From Symbiodinium natans (lineage: Eukaryota; Sar; Dinophyceae; Suessiales; Symbiodiniaceae), in contig CAJNDS010002520.1 in assembly GCA_905221605.1 (NCBI GenBank), positions 182,501-246,500 of the forward strand: 64,000 bases of DNA, in the 5' to 3' direction. How positions within the stretch are numbered: the stretch's first letter is position 1; every line of letters starts with the position of its first letter. Made by a program: the position numbers and the translations under genes. The notes beneath the pieces are model-generated. The model had not been told where the DNA came from, ran no database searches, and saw nothing but the letters and a program-made list of their open reading frames with translations. Below are positions 1-9,899 of the stretch, piece by piece.

Positions 1-202
1 CGTTTCTGCTACATCCAGTGGCTACCCTTGAGGGCCACCAATGCAACATCATACGCTGTCATAATCCAAACTGACACCTAGGAACCCTGCTCCATACCAA
101 GACCGATTTCCCGCAGACTAGAATCGCCAAGCTCAACAGAATTCTGGGCCTACATGCCCAATGCCGAAACAACCCCACACAAGCCTCAGCCCTAGCGGCC
201 CT
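1..202. other. no recognisable feature
   Basis: I see no gene, element or telomeric array here. It is probably intron or spacer upstream of the exon-like segment that follows. Confidence 0.4.
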
Positions 203-312
203 AGCCCGAGCAACGAGAGCATCCGACATCTGCACCGCGAGGCACAGAGGATTCAGCTAGAGCAGTGGATCCTGCGTGAGCGCGGGGGGCAGCAAGGCAG
301 TTTGGGTGCAGT
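203..312 (+). CDS. exon-like segment, unknown protein
   Basis: The plus-strand frame beginning SPSNESIRHLH runs through a charged, helix-prone stretch (REAQRIQLEQWILRERGG). It loses coding character where it runs into a TTTAGGG-derived stop. No family is recognised and splice sites are not fixed. The hydrophilic composition and lack of repeat derivation are the only support. Confidence 0.35.
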
Positions 313-319
313 CCCCGAG

Positions 320-1600
320 TTCTGTTTAGGGTTTTGACGTCCGGCTCTGCCGTTTAGTTGTCGCGGCCCCTAGGACAGGTGCCGTTTGTCCATTCACGGG
401 TTTGTGTTTCGGCTGCTGACTTGGGTTTTGTGGACATGCTGCCGGGGGTTGAGGGTTCCGGGAGTGCCTTGCTGAGCTTATGGAGACTGGGGCCCCATAC
501 CAAGAGGAGGCCCTGGGCCCCTGACCCGAAACCCTAAACCCTAAACCCAACATTCTGCATGTAGCATTCAGTGAGCCCAGCTGACAGCAGCGAAGCCTCT
601 GATGCGCCAGAGTGAGAGCCTGTGAGGATGATATTCACCTCTTCATTAAATCAGTATGTCAGGGTTAGAGCATAATATCCCAAGTTTGATTCCATGACGA
701 TATTATCTTCTCTTCGATTTGATTGTATTATTGTCATAGCAGCAGGTCCGGTCATGCCAGATCTACCCACGGGCTTCTCAACGCGGAGCCTCTGCCGCTG
801 GCACGGTCGTGGCCGCGTGCTGGGCTCGGCATCCAGCTACAGAAGCCTGATAGCCGCAAGCGGGTCACAGAAGCCTGATAGCCGCAAGCAGGTCCCTTCT
901 TTCGGGGTTCCATGTTCCGGGACGAGCGGATGAGCGCAAGTCAAGGTCGGGTATCGTCCGATACTTCACCTCCATGCAAGCCTCTATGCGCAGGCACAAG
1001 CGCTCAGCATCTTTCAGAAAAGGGCTGGCCATCTGGGCACATGGGGGCACAGTGTGACCGGTTCTGTATGGCGAGAGTAAGGTTTCCGGGGTTCTGGGGT
1101 TCGGGTGCCGCTCGCTCCGAGAGACTTCACAGGGGTGGGTTATACCCCACCTCCTGCAACTTGACCCCAGTGCGAGCAATTGGACTAACTGATATGACTC
1201 GATGTGACGAAGGGTTGGGCTAGGGCTTGGGGCGAGATCCGGCAGAAGGAGACGTTGAGGCGAATCCTCGCATTCATAGATATTCACAAAATATACAGTT
1301 ACTACTAGTATAATAGTAATACTAGTAGAATATTAAGAATATTAATAGGTCAGCTGCAGTGGCCGTCGTCCCTGACCTCACCAGCCACCATGGCCTCGGC
1401 CATGGCACAAGAAGCACAAGATGCCCACTAATTGGTAGCAAAATGGGCATCAAAGCAAGTCAAGCAAGATAAAGCCAGCAAAACCAAGAGAATCCCGCGG
1501 AAAATTTAAAAATAACAAAAATATGAAAAACTTCCTTTCCGCGGACGTCCGCAGACACGCCTATGACATTTTGACGTCTGCAACCGTCGCTGACCAACGC
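320..1600. other. spacer or intron, mostly featureless
   Basis: A few telomeric heptamers occur around 530-550, and there is a 28-bp tandem duplication near 841. The stretch 1290-1345 is AT-rich. I found no frame with convincing coding composition. Confidence 0.4.
841..894. repeat. two-copy tandem duplication, 28-bp period
   Basis: The 26-bp segments at 841-866 and 869-894 are identical except for one base. They begin AGAAGCCTGATAGCCGCAAG. There is no telomeric repeat at the junction, so it looks like a simple recent slippage or repair duplication. Confidence 0.85.
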
Positions 1601-1604
1601 CACC

Positions 1605-1877
1605 ATGCAAACGCACATCTGCATGGGTCGTGGACTAGCACAAAATGCCGCAGACTTTGTACCAAGGGCTGCAGGTGCGAAGGCTTACTTGCTTTCCTCT
1701 GCGCCGGCTCGGTGCTGGAGCAACCTCAAGAATTTCCCCTTCGGGCTGCCAACAACGCTCCGTCTTCCTCATGTGCAAGCACCCTTCTTCAGCTACTACC
1801 AAAACAATATATTGTCTTACTCAGAAGTACATACGACCGCTGAAGCCACGGCCCTCTTAAAGCCGTTAGTGCCTTAA
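1605..1877 (+). CDS. weak exon-like open frame
   Basis: A plus-strand frame of about 90 codons containing AADFVPRAAGAKAYLLSS and SYYQNNILSYSEVH ends at TAA. An overlapping plus frame is open over the same stretch, so the reading is uncertain. No domain is recognised. It may be chance. Confidence 0.22.
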   Translation: MQTHICMGRGLAQNAADFVPRAAGAKAYLLSSAPARCWSNLKNFPFGLPTTLRLPHVQAPFFSYYQNNILSYSEVHTTAEATALLKPLVP

Positions 1878-1879
1878 GT

Positions 1880-3720
1880 TCCGAATCTTTCCCGCTTGTT
1901 TGAGTGAATCCAAGGCCCTTAAAACTCAAAACCTAGAGCTTTTCGGGCCTCATGGCGTGGGCCTTTCGTCTTGGTAGCCCAGTGGTACCCTTAACCCTTT
2001 TTTTGGTTCAAGGTTCCCGTATAAAATGACCAACCCACAGAACGGGTGCCTTTGTTTCCAGTATGGTTATAGGGCTCCAAGCCTACCTGGGTGTTAATTT
2101 ATTTACAGCCAGCTCAAGGTAAAGGCTGCAGCCAGCCGAACTCAATCAACATTTCCCAACTGAAAACACCGGAGAAACTTTGGTGTTTAGAGGTTGCTGA
2201 CCTGCCAAGCATGCCTCCTCTAAGGGGCTTCGAGGGCCTAGAGTTTTCTTGCATTTGGTTGCGGTGCCATGGATGCCCGAGCGCAAAAACCGAACCAACC
2301 TTAGAAGCAGGCTGCCTTTACCTTTCACCTGGACACAGCTGTCCGCGGGCTTTGGCCTCAGTCTTTGACCTCTTTGCATTCAGGCTCGGGCTTGCGGCTG
2401 GAATCATCTGCGTTGGGTAGTAGGCCCCCCCTTTGTAGGGACTTTTTGTAGTAAGACTGCTGGCTATAGGTTCCCAGAAAGGGCGAGACCCCAACTCAGA
2501 AGAACACCGAGATTTGGTGGGGTCTGTTCATCCTGGCGTGCACGTTGATCCCGGGATTTTGTCGAGTCATCAGGCTTCTTTTATGCCCTTATGCCCCATG
2601 TCAGGGCTCGACCTCAGAGCATTTCCCATGCACAAACGGAGATTCGAAAAGGCTTATGGGGCTGAACGGGCTTAGGGTTTAGGGTACCCTAAACGCTAAA
2701 CCCTAAACCCTAAACCCTAAATCAGCCAAAACCGTTGCCCTAAGTGGTGGTTAATAAGCGTCTTGCACAAACTTCGCCACCGAGGCTTGGCATATTGCTC
2801 GCCATGCGGGCTGCGTGCCAGGCCTCGATTGGCGACGAGGACTCGACCTTCAGTAGTTTATAGGGTTTGGGGTTTAGGGTTTCTGGGGTTTCTGGGGTTT
2901 AGGGTTAGGGTTTAGGGTTTACGGAGGGTTTAGGGATTAGGGTTCCTTGTGCTCAGTTGCACCAGTTCATCCTTACTTGGTCTTAAGCATACGAACCTCC
3001 TACGCCATGAGTTCGCACCCGCATCATTACGCCCCATAAGCCCTTAAACCCTTAAGCGATTAAACCCCTAAACCCTAAACCCTAAGCCCTAAACCCTAAA
3101 CAGAGCCTGGTTTCTCAGGGTCTCCGAATCTGAGGCTTGCTGAGAACCCCAAGTCGGACCTGGTCCGGGTTTAGAGTTTAGGGTTTCGGGTTTAGGGCAG
3201 ATCAACCCCAAATCCTAAACCCCAAATTTAGGAGCCTCCGGCTCAGGCTGCCGACCCAAGAGGCCCGAAACCTCTCAACCCTCAAAGCCGGAAATGGTTG
3301 TTACCCACCTAAACCAGGGTTCGGGGGTTTGAGGATGTGTTGTAGGAATGGGGGGGGTAGAGGCTTGACGTAAGGTTGCAACATAGGCAACCCCCTGGGT
3401 GGGGGGATGCGGGGGGAAAAAAGGGGGTGGGGGTGGGGGGGGGATTGTGGGGGGGTGGGGGGGCCCCTACCCCCTGTGCTGAACCGCCTATGGTCGATGC
3501 GTTTACGTCGTGCGTCGCGTGGTCCTCCATGAAAAAATTGTGCACCGACCCCCACCCCCCCCCCCCCCCGCATTTCAAGGTGTTTGGGGGTGTAAGGGAG
3601 AGGGGGGAGGGTTCCCTCCCCCAAAACCATCCAGCCGCCAGGGTCGGCGGACCCTACTTCCCCAACCTCTAAACCCCAAACCCTAAACCCCAAACCCTAA
3701 AGACCCCAAACCCCCTTAAG
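1880..3720. repeat. spacer with interstitial telomeric arrays
   Basis: Telomeric arrays in alternating orientation lie at about 2673-2723, 2864-2941, 3064-3103 and 3660-3700. They are separated by unique DNA, including G-rich and C-rich runs at 3390-3470 and 3545-3570. No confident gene is seen. Confidence 0.7.
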
Positions 3721-3812
3721 CACCGCAAGAAGAGGAGTCCGCCTCGGCGGAGCAGATGCGTCGGGCCATCGGGGCGGCGCTCGAGAGGTTGCAGGGCGCG
3801 GGCTCCCGGGGG
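3721..3812 (+). CDS. exon-like segment, charged helical protein
   Basis: It follows AG at 3719-3720 and reads APQEEESASAEQMRRAIGAA followed by LERLQGAGSRG, an amphipathic helix with no stop. It ends directly at a TTTAGGG array (3815-3840). The function is unknown. The AG boundary and composition suggest a real exon. Confidence 0.42.
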
Positions 3813-5580
3813 GTTTAGGGTTTAGGGTTTAGGGTTTAGGAGCTCCTGCGGCGTGCGGCTCCTTGCTGGGGCTTTTCGACCATTTTGCTGTTCAGGGGTT
3901 TGGTGGTTGAGGGGTTCAGGGGTTCTGGATTCAGGGTTGAGGGTTTATAGGGTTGAGGGGCTAGAGTGTCAGGGTTCAAGTCTCGGATGCGCAGGGCTTG
4001 ATGTCAGCTGAAGCTGACTTAGGGGTTTGAGTCGGGCGGACGTAGCGTCTTGGCGGTCCGGTAGCTTATACGTAGGGTTATAAGCATGAGAAGTAGAGGT
4101 CGAACTTCAATTTGGGCACTTACTCCTCTACTTGTACCTACCCAGGAGCCTCTAAGTGCTGGAGAAGGCTTGAGGGTTTAGTGATTGAGTGGGGGAGGAG
4201 GGAACTGCTGGTGCACAAAAGTCACCCGTTAAATGTGGTACCAGGCTATTGAACCCTGAGCTGCCATTAAAGAGTCGGCTCAGGGTTGAGGTCACAGAAT
4301 CCTGGTTTAATGAGCCCTAAGCCCTTAGCCCTAAACCCTAAACCCTAAACCCTAAACCCTTTTCATGAAAGGCTTCAAGGATCCCAGGCCTCCCCTGACT
4401 GCCGAGCTCCAAGGCAGCACTCCTTGCAATGGGAAGTTCTACTTCAAGACCCGGCTAAAGATCGGGTGTGGAGCCCAGTCAAACCCTAAACCCTAAACCC
4501 TAAACCCTAAACCCTACACCCTACACCCTAAACCCTAAACCCTAAACCCTAAACCCTAAACCCTAAACCCATTCGAAGTGTTCATCCTTGCCTCCATGCT
4601 GTCCCTATGCTCTTGTAGAAAGGACCACTGACCCAGGAATGATCAGACTTAAGCCTTAAGGATTGGGCTCCCTGAGCTGCGGTTGTGATGCGAATTGCAC
4701 TGTGATGGCAGGGACACTCCTGGCCGTATGGGGTTTAGGGTTTAGGGTTTAGGGCTTAGGGCTTAGGGCTTAGGGCTTAGGGTTTAGGGCTTAGGGTTAA
4801 CCTAGGGGGGGGGGGGGGGGGGGGGGGGGGTAGTGGAGAGGGGGGGAGTCGGGGAACCCGTGAATATTGGAGTACTGCACGCTGTCATCTGTTTTTTAAA
4901 TGCTTCAACTGTTTTCTTGATTGGAAAGCAGTTTTCCGCAACCATTACAGAGGGCGAACATGGTTAGCTACGCGCGAAGGCAATCCTGAATGCATATCTA
5001 TGGCCCCTCACTCCTCGCGGAGAGCCTTTTGTTTTGATTCCAGCCTAAACAACACCTAAACCCTAAACCCGGCCGGTACTAGTCCCTGCAATGTGGCCTG
5101 AGTGTCAGCTAGGCGGGTGGCAACAAAAACCCTAAACCCTAAAACCCCTCGGGGGGGGGGGGGGGGGGGCTTGCAGGCCTGGGGTGGAGCTAGCGACCCC
5201 GGCCCGCGCGAAGCTGGAGGAGGCTGGGGTTGGCTCTTGGCTCCCTAAAAGGTTTAGGGGTTAAGGGTTTAGGGTTTAGGGGTTTAGGGTTTAGGGTTTA
5301 GGGTTTAGGAACCCTAAGCCCTAAAAGGCTGTAGCGTTTGAAGGCTGATGGGATGTCAGACTGATTTGGCCATCTTCCCTAGGGGCGCAAAAGACTGCGG
5401 AAGGCCTGCAGCATGACCCCATACCATTATGCCCTTTGCAACCCTCCAAATGGTATGTAAATCTAGGGGTTTAGGGTTTAGGGTTTAGGTTTAGGGTTTA
5501 GGTTTTGTAAATCCTAGACCTTTGGGGGTTTAGATGGTAACCCTGGTTGCTCAAGTCGGCCCTGTGACACAGGCACTTGC
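3813..5580. repeat. telomeric arrays and long G tracts
   Basis: Arrays lie at 3815-3840, 4317-4362, 4482-4570, 4731-4798 (with GGGCTTA variants), 5250-5308 and 5463-5505. Pure or nearly pure G runs occur at about 4805-4830 and 5150-5169. No coding frame stands out. Confidence 0.75.
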
Positions 5581-5582
5581 AG

Positions 5583-5916
5583 ATTGGCAAGAGACACGTC
5601 TTCTGCGTGCCGGGCGCCCAGCGTAATGTGACATCGCAGCGTCTCTTTCGCACGTGGCCTCTTTTCTTCAACCGATGGTTCATGAACCCACTCCTTCAGC
5701 CTAAACCCACACGATTTAAAGCCCGTTGACAGTTCGGGCAGATTTCTTGCATTGCAGGAGTAGTATTGTCCACGAAGCCACAATGTAGTTGGGGTTTCGG
5801 CTTTTCTTTCCAAATCTCGCGTGATGTGTCCTGTGCGTGGAAGACCCTCTGGTGGGCCTTCCGGGACGATAGCTGTAATCAGAGCGAAGAGCTTCGACCG
5901 GAACAATGCACCGTGA
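5583..5916 (+). CDS. two-exon coding fragment, unknown protein
   Basis: After the acceptor TTGCAG (ending 5582) the frame reads IGKRHVFCVPGAQRNVTSQR and then LFRTWPLFFNRWFMNPLL, which is aromatic-rich. A second segment from about 5788 reads VVGVSAFLSKSRVMCPVRGR and ends ...SFDRNNAP with a stop at 5914-5916. AT-rich DNA that could be a 3-prime UTR follows. A minus-strand frame is also open here, but its composition is poorer. The connection between the two segments is inferred. Confidence 0.42.
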
Positions 5917-6262
5917 TGTATCATACGCAATATATAGTTTTCAAAACTGTGTCTCTCTCTCTATATACATTTATACATCTATAGCTACTTTGTAATGCGC
6001 ACTGTATCTCACCAAGATGGCAGCCTTTCTCAACAGGCCACAAAAGACACGATGCCGACTCACGACGCGCGTGCTGCCTTTGCCAAGAGATGCCTGCGTC
6101 TCAGGGTGGGTGCATGCGTGGTGTGACGTGCTGGTAGAGCCTGGTAGAGATGTCGCATTTTGCTTGTCATGCTTGTCCACATGACCGTTGGCGGTGTTGG
6201 AGCCTTCGGCTCTGAGTTCCTGTGTTTCAAGCCGACGGTGCTGTGTATATACTCATTAAGTA

Positions 6263-8083
6263 ATGTCGGCCCATGGACCCACGGCGCTGTCGGCTGAAGA
6301 TGTCCAGTTCTTCCACGAGAACGGCTTCTTGCTGAAGCGTGGCTTTGCGACATCGATGGTGGATGCACTCATCCAAGCTGCCGAGGACCTACTACTTGCT
6401 TAATTAAGAACCCAATTTTTTTTAACAAATCCTTATCCCTATCTTCCCTTATATGGAAGAATATGTCTGATTTCGGGGGGTTCTTAAGCAATTCGTAGGA
6501 GGTGCGCGACACTCCGAATCCGGAGGTGGCGTACTTGCAGCACTGGGAGCTCAACTCGGAAGGCCTCCGCGTGTTCTGCCGTTCGGAGAACTTTGTGAAG
6601 CTCAGTAAAGTAGGCAACCTTTCATCTTTTATAATCTCTTTAGGGGTATTCTAATCCCTATACAGTTCCAAGGGTTAAGCTTTACTTCCCCCAGGTTACT
6701 GGACAACTAAGGAAGTACCACGACACCTGGAAGGCCTTTTGTGAGGGGCCCATCCAGACGGCTTGCAGTGAACTCTTTGGCGAGCCAGCAGTGCTCTTCA
6801 AGGAGAAGATCAACTACAAGCAGCCAGGAGCGATAGTGTAGCTTGTACTCGGGTTTAGGGTTTAGGGTTTGGGGTTTGGTGTGCGCGGGATTTTTTTTTT
6901 TGGGGGGGTCATTGGGGGGGGGGGGGGGGGGGAGGGTGTCATTGGCGGGGGGATTATGAGTCCTAGGTAGGATAAGGGGGACCCTTAACGGGTAACCCTT
7001 CTAAACCCTCTTCTGGCTCTCTTAAACAGGGAGTTTATTCAGAGGGTCCATATCCCCTAGGGTCCCCCTAATCTTACGCCCTAATGAGTAGATATTTTTG
7101 GGTTTAGGGTTTAGGGTTTAGGGTTTAGGGTTTAGGGTTTAGGTATAAGCAAGCAGCTCAAAAGGGTCTCAAAGATTCTTTGCAGCTCAGAGCTCGTCCT
7201 AGAAGCAAGCTTCGTCCTTCATGGTGAACACCTTAGCACTTGGGATGTTCCCCCGTATGCCTAACAGTCCTTAGTAGGTATTATAGTACCCCCTTACGAA
7301 ATTCCCTAGCAAGGGCTGTGAGTATAAGGGGGAACAGCCCAACCTAGCACAGTTCCGGGCAACCACTTCAAATTAGGTCCTGCCCGACGGGCTCTGAATG
7401 AATCCGAGAAAGGTTCGTGATCCCTTACCTTCATGATAGTCGCATTGGGTTTATGACCCCAATGTTAGGACACATCCATTGTTCTCTATTCATGCCACGC
7501 TTCACCAGGAGGTGCCGGATGGACAGCGCACCAGGATACCCCGGCCTACATCAGCATGGCGGAGGCAAACGAACAATGAACACTTCCGGGTGCACGGGTG
7601 GGGTATCCAAGCTTGTTGGGGTTAAGCGCTATCCTGGCCTGTCGGGGTTAAGTGGGTCACAATATGAACCTGTACATGGACCCTTTACCGACTGCTGCAG
7701 AGGATCACATCACCGCCATGATGACGCTGGACGCGCAAACGGAAGAGAACGGAGCGCTTCAGGTGTCGCCAGGTCGCTGGCTGAAGGGCCAAGTGGAACT
7801 CGCGGAGGGAGGAGTTATCAAGGATCCCTCGAAAATGCGATTCCAGACGATACTTGCCGAACCTGGCGATATCATGTTCTTCACAGGCTACCTTCCGCAC
7901 CGGAGCTTTGAGAACAAGACCAGGCAGCAACGCCGCGCAGCCTTCTTGACGTACAATCCGGCCTCTCAAGGAGACTGGCATGACTCCTACTACGCTGAGA
8001 AGCAAGCGGAATCACATGGGTTCAACATGGCTGAGAAGCTAAGCTTCTCAGGCGGTGTGTTCCAGGGCAGGCTCACTGCCTAA
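6263..8083 (+). CDS. phytanoyl-CoA dioxygenase (PhyH) family protein, five exons
   Basis: Proposed exons are 6263-6385, 6499-6596, 6712-6827, 7509-7577 and 7653-8083, giving 278 residues, a usual PhyH length. The N-terminus (SAEDVQFFHENGFLLKRG) and the LFKEKINYKQPGGAG segment match the family. The Fe(II) ligands are the HQD motif (H120, D122) and the distal H218 in YLPHRS. Arg 229/230 are well placed to bind 2-oxoglutarate. Members hydroxylate hydrophobic substrates using O2, iron and 2-oxoglutarate; the substrate here is unknown. All four introns can be read as GA-AG with frame preserved. Introns 1 and 2 are TIR elements of families that recur in the window. Intron 3 carries telomeric arrays and another TIR element. 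The start is the first in-frame ATG before the conserved helix. The family call is strong; intron 4 boundaries are the least certain. Confidence 0.85.
6386..6498. mobile_element. introner, family A copy 1 (dioxygenase intron 1)
   Basis: The ends are imperfect inverted repeats: CTACTTGCTTAATTAAGAAC at the left against the complement of GGTTCTTAAGCAATTCGTAG at the right. A second copy lies at 9968-10074. The element occupies exactly the gap between exon 1 (...IQAAE) and exon 2 (EVRDTPNP). The splice reading is GAG|GA...AG|GAG, with GAG present on both sides. Confidence 0.8.
6597..6711. mobile_element. introner, family B copy (dioxygenase intron 2)
   Basis: It contains the family B core (AGTAGGcAACCTTtcA...) and the right end GTTACTGGACAACTAAGG, shared with elements at 22632-22804 and 23347-23451. 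GAAG flanks both sides, consistent with a short target duplication. Removing GA...AG joins FV to KYHDTWKAF and restores a natural PhyH sequence. Confidence 0.78.
6828..7508 (+). other. dioxygenase intron 3 with telomeric arrays
   Basis: The exon sequence CCAG is repeated at both borders (6824-6827 and 7505-7508). The reading is CCAG|GA...CCAG|GAGGTG, again GA-AG. Inside are telomeric arrays at 6851-6880 and 7099-7143, a G-rich run near 6900-6935, and a family C TIR element at 7240-7342. Confidence 0.7.
7240..7342. mobile_element. TIR element family C, copy 1 (MITE-like)
   Basis: It starts TTGGGATGTTCCCCCGTATG and ends with the near-complement ...GGGGGAACAGCCCAA. Flanks CTTAGCAC (7232-7239) and CCTAGCAC (7343-7350) match at 7 of 8 positions, a slightly decayed 8-bp target duplication. 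It is nested within intron 3 of the dioxygenase gene. Confidence 0.88.
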
Positions 8084-8505
8084 TATTCCAGGGGTCAGAG
8101 GAATTGCTACTAGTATCCCCTTTCTAACTATACTAGAATGACCTCAAAGCCCTCTTCTACTTACTCAGGCACAAAATACTATATTATCTCGATTGTCATG
8201 ACACGTGGTATGATCCAAGACCGGTTCCCTGCCTATAGTCGCAATGGGCGCACGATGGGAGTCGTCAGAATGTGCGTTCTCGTCCCTTGGTCGGACGCGG
8301 GGTTTCCCACAAAGGTCAACTTTTTTGCGGTTCCTACATTGACATGGATCCCGGTATGTTGGAAGTAGAAGGATACCTGTTCGTATTTTGGGAAACTTTC
8401 TGCCCAGTTTGTAGCGAACTCAGGCCAGGAGCCACTCTTTACGAGACCAGACGTCTGGACACCACGCAGGCAGAAAGTCTCCTTTCTGGGGTTTTGGGCT
8501 GCGGG

Positions 8506-8615
8506 TTGGCCTTATACCAGCAGTCCTTCATAGGGATTCTAACCAGGGGGGGGGGGGGGTGAGGGGGTACTAGAATCCCCACTAAGGACTGTTAGTATAA
8601 GGGCGAACATCCCAA
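8506..8615. mobile_element. TIR element family C, copy 2, left end shortened
   Basis: The right end TAAGGGCGAACATCCCAA is intact. The left end reads TTGGCCTTATACCAGCAGTC, lacking part of the usual TTGGGATGTTCCCC. Flanks GCTGCGGG (8498-8505) and GTTGCGGG (8616-8623) match at 7 of 8. A G13 run lies inside. Confidence 0.85.
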
Positions 8616-8740
8616 GTTGCGGGCATACTTCTGATGTTCTGTTGGCTTGATACTTTGTTGCCTTGCTGCCAATGGCGTTTGGCAGGCTAAGCAAGGTTTG
8701 GGAGTCCCAGAGCACAAACATGGTACGACACCCGACGGCC

Positions 8741-8761
8741 TCGCCGCTATTTCGGCTCAAG
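8741..8761 (+). other. possible relict spliced-leader sequence
   Basis: CGCTATTTCGGCTCAAG ends with the GGCTCAAG of the conserved 22-nt dinoflagellate spliced leader and matches its last 17 bases at 14 positions. It lies 147 bp upstream of the intronless CDS at 8908, where a retroposed mRNA would carry it. A chance match in 64 kb is not negligible. Confidence 0.4.
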
Positions 8762-8907
8762 GGGTGCTTGCTGGTTGTGACACTAGCTATAGACTCGGGC
8801 TTCATCAGGATTCAGTTTGCTCTCCACGGAAAGTGCAATGCTAGCCTGGATAAGCTAGAATGGCTTGCAACCACGAGTGGTTTCACAGATTGCTTGTCGG
8901 TTGCGAT

Positions 8908-9252
8908 ATGCCAGCGTGGCACCATGCGCTGACAATCTTCGTTGCGGCGACAGTGTTGGTACAGGCCAAGCCCAAAACATATCCACAGCACTCCTCGAAG
9001 GTTCATTGGAAAAAAGAAGGTGAATGTGCGAAGGGGCCTTGCGCAGGGTTCCATCCAGACGAGAATGACGACTGTGTGAGCCACTGCGTTTCTGATGCCT
9101 GCTATGCGGAAGTCTACGCAGGAGATCCCTTGGAGCCCGGAGAAGTGGATCGCACCAGACAAACAAGATTCAACACATGCGTTCGTAAAGAGCATGATGA
9201 TGAGAACAAGCGGCTTGTGGAGGAGCGAAAAGCTGCGAAGGCTGCGGGGTGA
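8908..9252 (+). CDS. small secreted cysteine-containing protein
   Basis: The frame encodes 114 residues with no intron. Residues 1-19 (MPAWHHALTIFVAATVLVQA) form a plausible signal peptide. The mature part has paired cysteines (GECAKGPC, DDCVSHCVSDACY, FNTCVRKE), the segment GDPLEPGEVD, and a charged tail (VEERKAAKAAG). The cysteine spacing plus DPLEpGEvD resembles a small eukaryotic secretory family of unknown function; I recall DUF4787-like proteins but cannot verify. An in-frame ATG at 8860 would add 16 residues and bury the signal peptide, so 8908 is preferred. A possible relict spliced leader upstream and an A8 tract at 9283-9290 suggest a retrogene. Confidence 0.68.
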   Translation: MPAWHHALTIFVAATVLVQAKPKTYPQHSSKVHWKKEGECAKGPCAGFHPDENDDCVSHCVSDACYAEVYAGDPLEPGEVDRTRQTRFNTCVRKEHDDENKRLVEERKAAKAAG

Positions 9253-9282
9253 CTGTCCAACAAGCTGTCAATGTGCAGAATG

Positions 9283-9290
9283 AAAAAAAA
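9283..9290 (+). other. A8 tract, possible retroposition tail remnant
   Basis: Eight adenines lie 31 bp after the stop of the intronless CDS at 8908-9252. They are compatible with a remnant poly(A) tail, but too short to be decisive. Confidence 0.3.
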
Positions 9291-9308
9291 GCTTGAGCTG
9301 ACTCACTG

Positions 9309-9387
9309 CCCATCCGCGGCGCAAAAAGGAGGAGAAAAAAAGAAGCCCGGCTGGATCAGCCCACTGAGTCGGAGCTTCGCGAAGTAA
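9309..9387 (+). CDS. exon-like segment, basic C-terminal tail
   Basis: The frame reads PSAAQKGGEKKKPGWISPLS then RSFAK and stops at TAA. The lysine-rich run followed by WIxPLSRSF is protein-like. The partner exons are not identified. Confidence 0.3.
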
Positions 9388-9899
9388 GCCGTGGATCTCG
9401 TCTGCCCTTCCAGCCAAAGCGCCTTCTGGGGGCTAAAGCCCTAAAGAATCCTCAAACCCTAAACCCTATAAGCTCTAACAACCTACACAACCCTACACCC
9501 TAAAACCCCTCAATTCTAAAATTGAGCCCGCAACTCCCATGCAGCTGCCTATCCGTTGTGCCAGGCCTTTCCCTCCGGTCGAAGGCACAGGGGAACGGAT
9601 GGGCTTCGGATCTATGGTTGCCCAGGGTTTAGGGTGTAGGGTTTAGGCTTAGGGAAGCCCAGATAGGTTTGGGGTTTGTAGGGTTAAGGGTTTAGGGCTT
9701 GGATGCAAGTTTGAGGTGTTTTTTTTAGCTTTCTGGCTCAAGGGTGTGATTTGGTGTTCTTCGTGGTCCAACAGGTAGCCCGGCCGAGTCAAGCGAAGTA
9801 GAGCAGATTCCACCACTGTTCAGGTCCCGGCTTCGGGTTTGGGATGCAAGGCCTAGGGTTTAGGGTTTAGGGTTTATAGGGTTTAGGGTAGCATCATAT

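Noticed and set aside
2001-2016. TTTTGGTTCAAGG resembling a spliced-leader end
   Set aside because: Matches only the last few bases of the leader, with no upstream similarity; similar hits recur at 36464, as expected by chance.
2091-2420. 109-codon plus-strand frame
   Set aside because: No domain, competing minus frame, and composition not distinct from noncoding DNA nearby.
3301-3693. Pro- or Gly-rich frames of 90-130 codons on both strands
   Set aside because: They are caused by G and C runs and telomeric DNA.
5514-5930. 138-codon minus-strand open frame
   Set aside because: The plus strand over the same interval has better splice borders and composition, so the minus frame is taken as a shadow.
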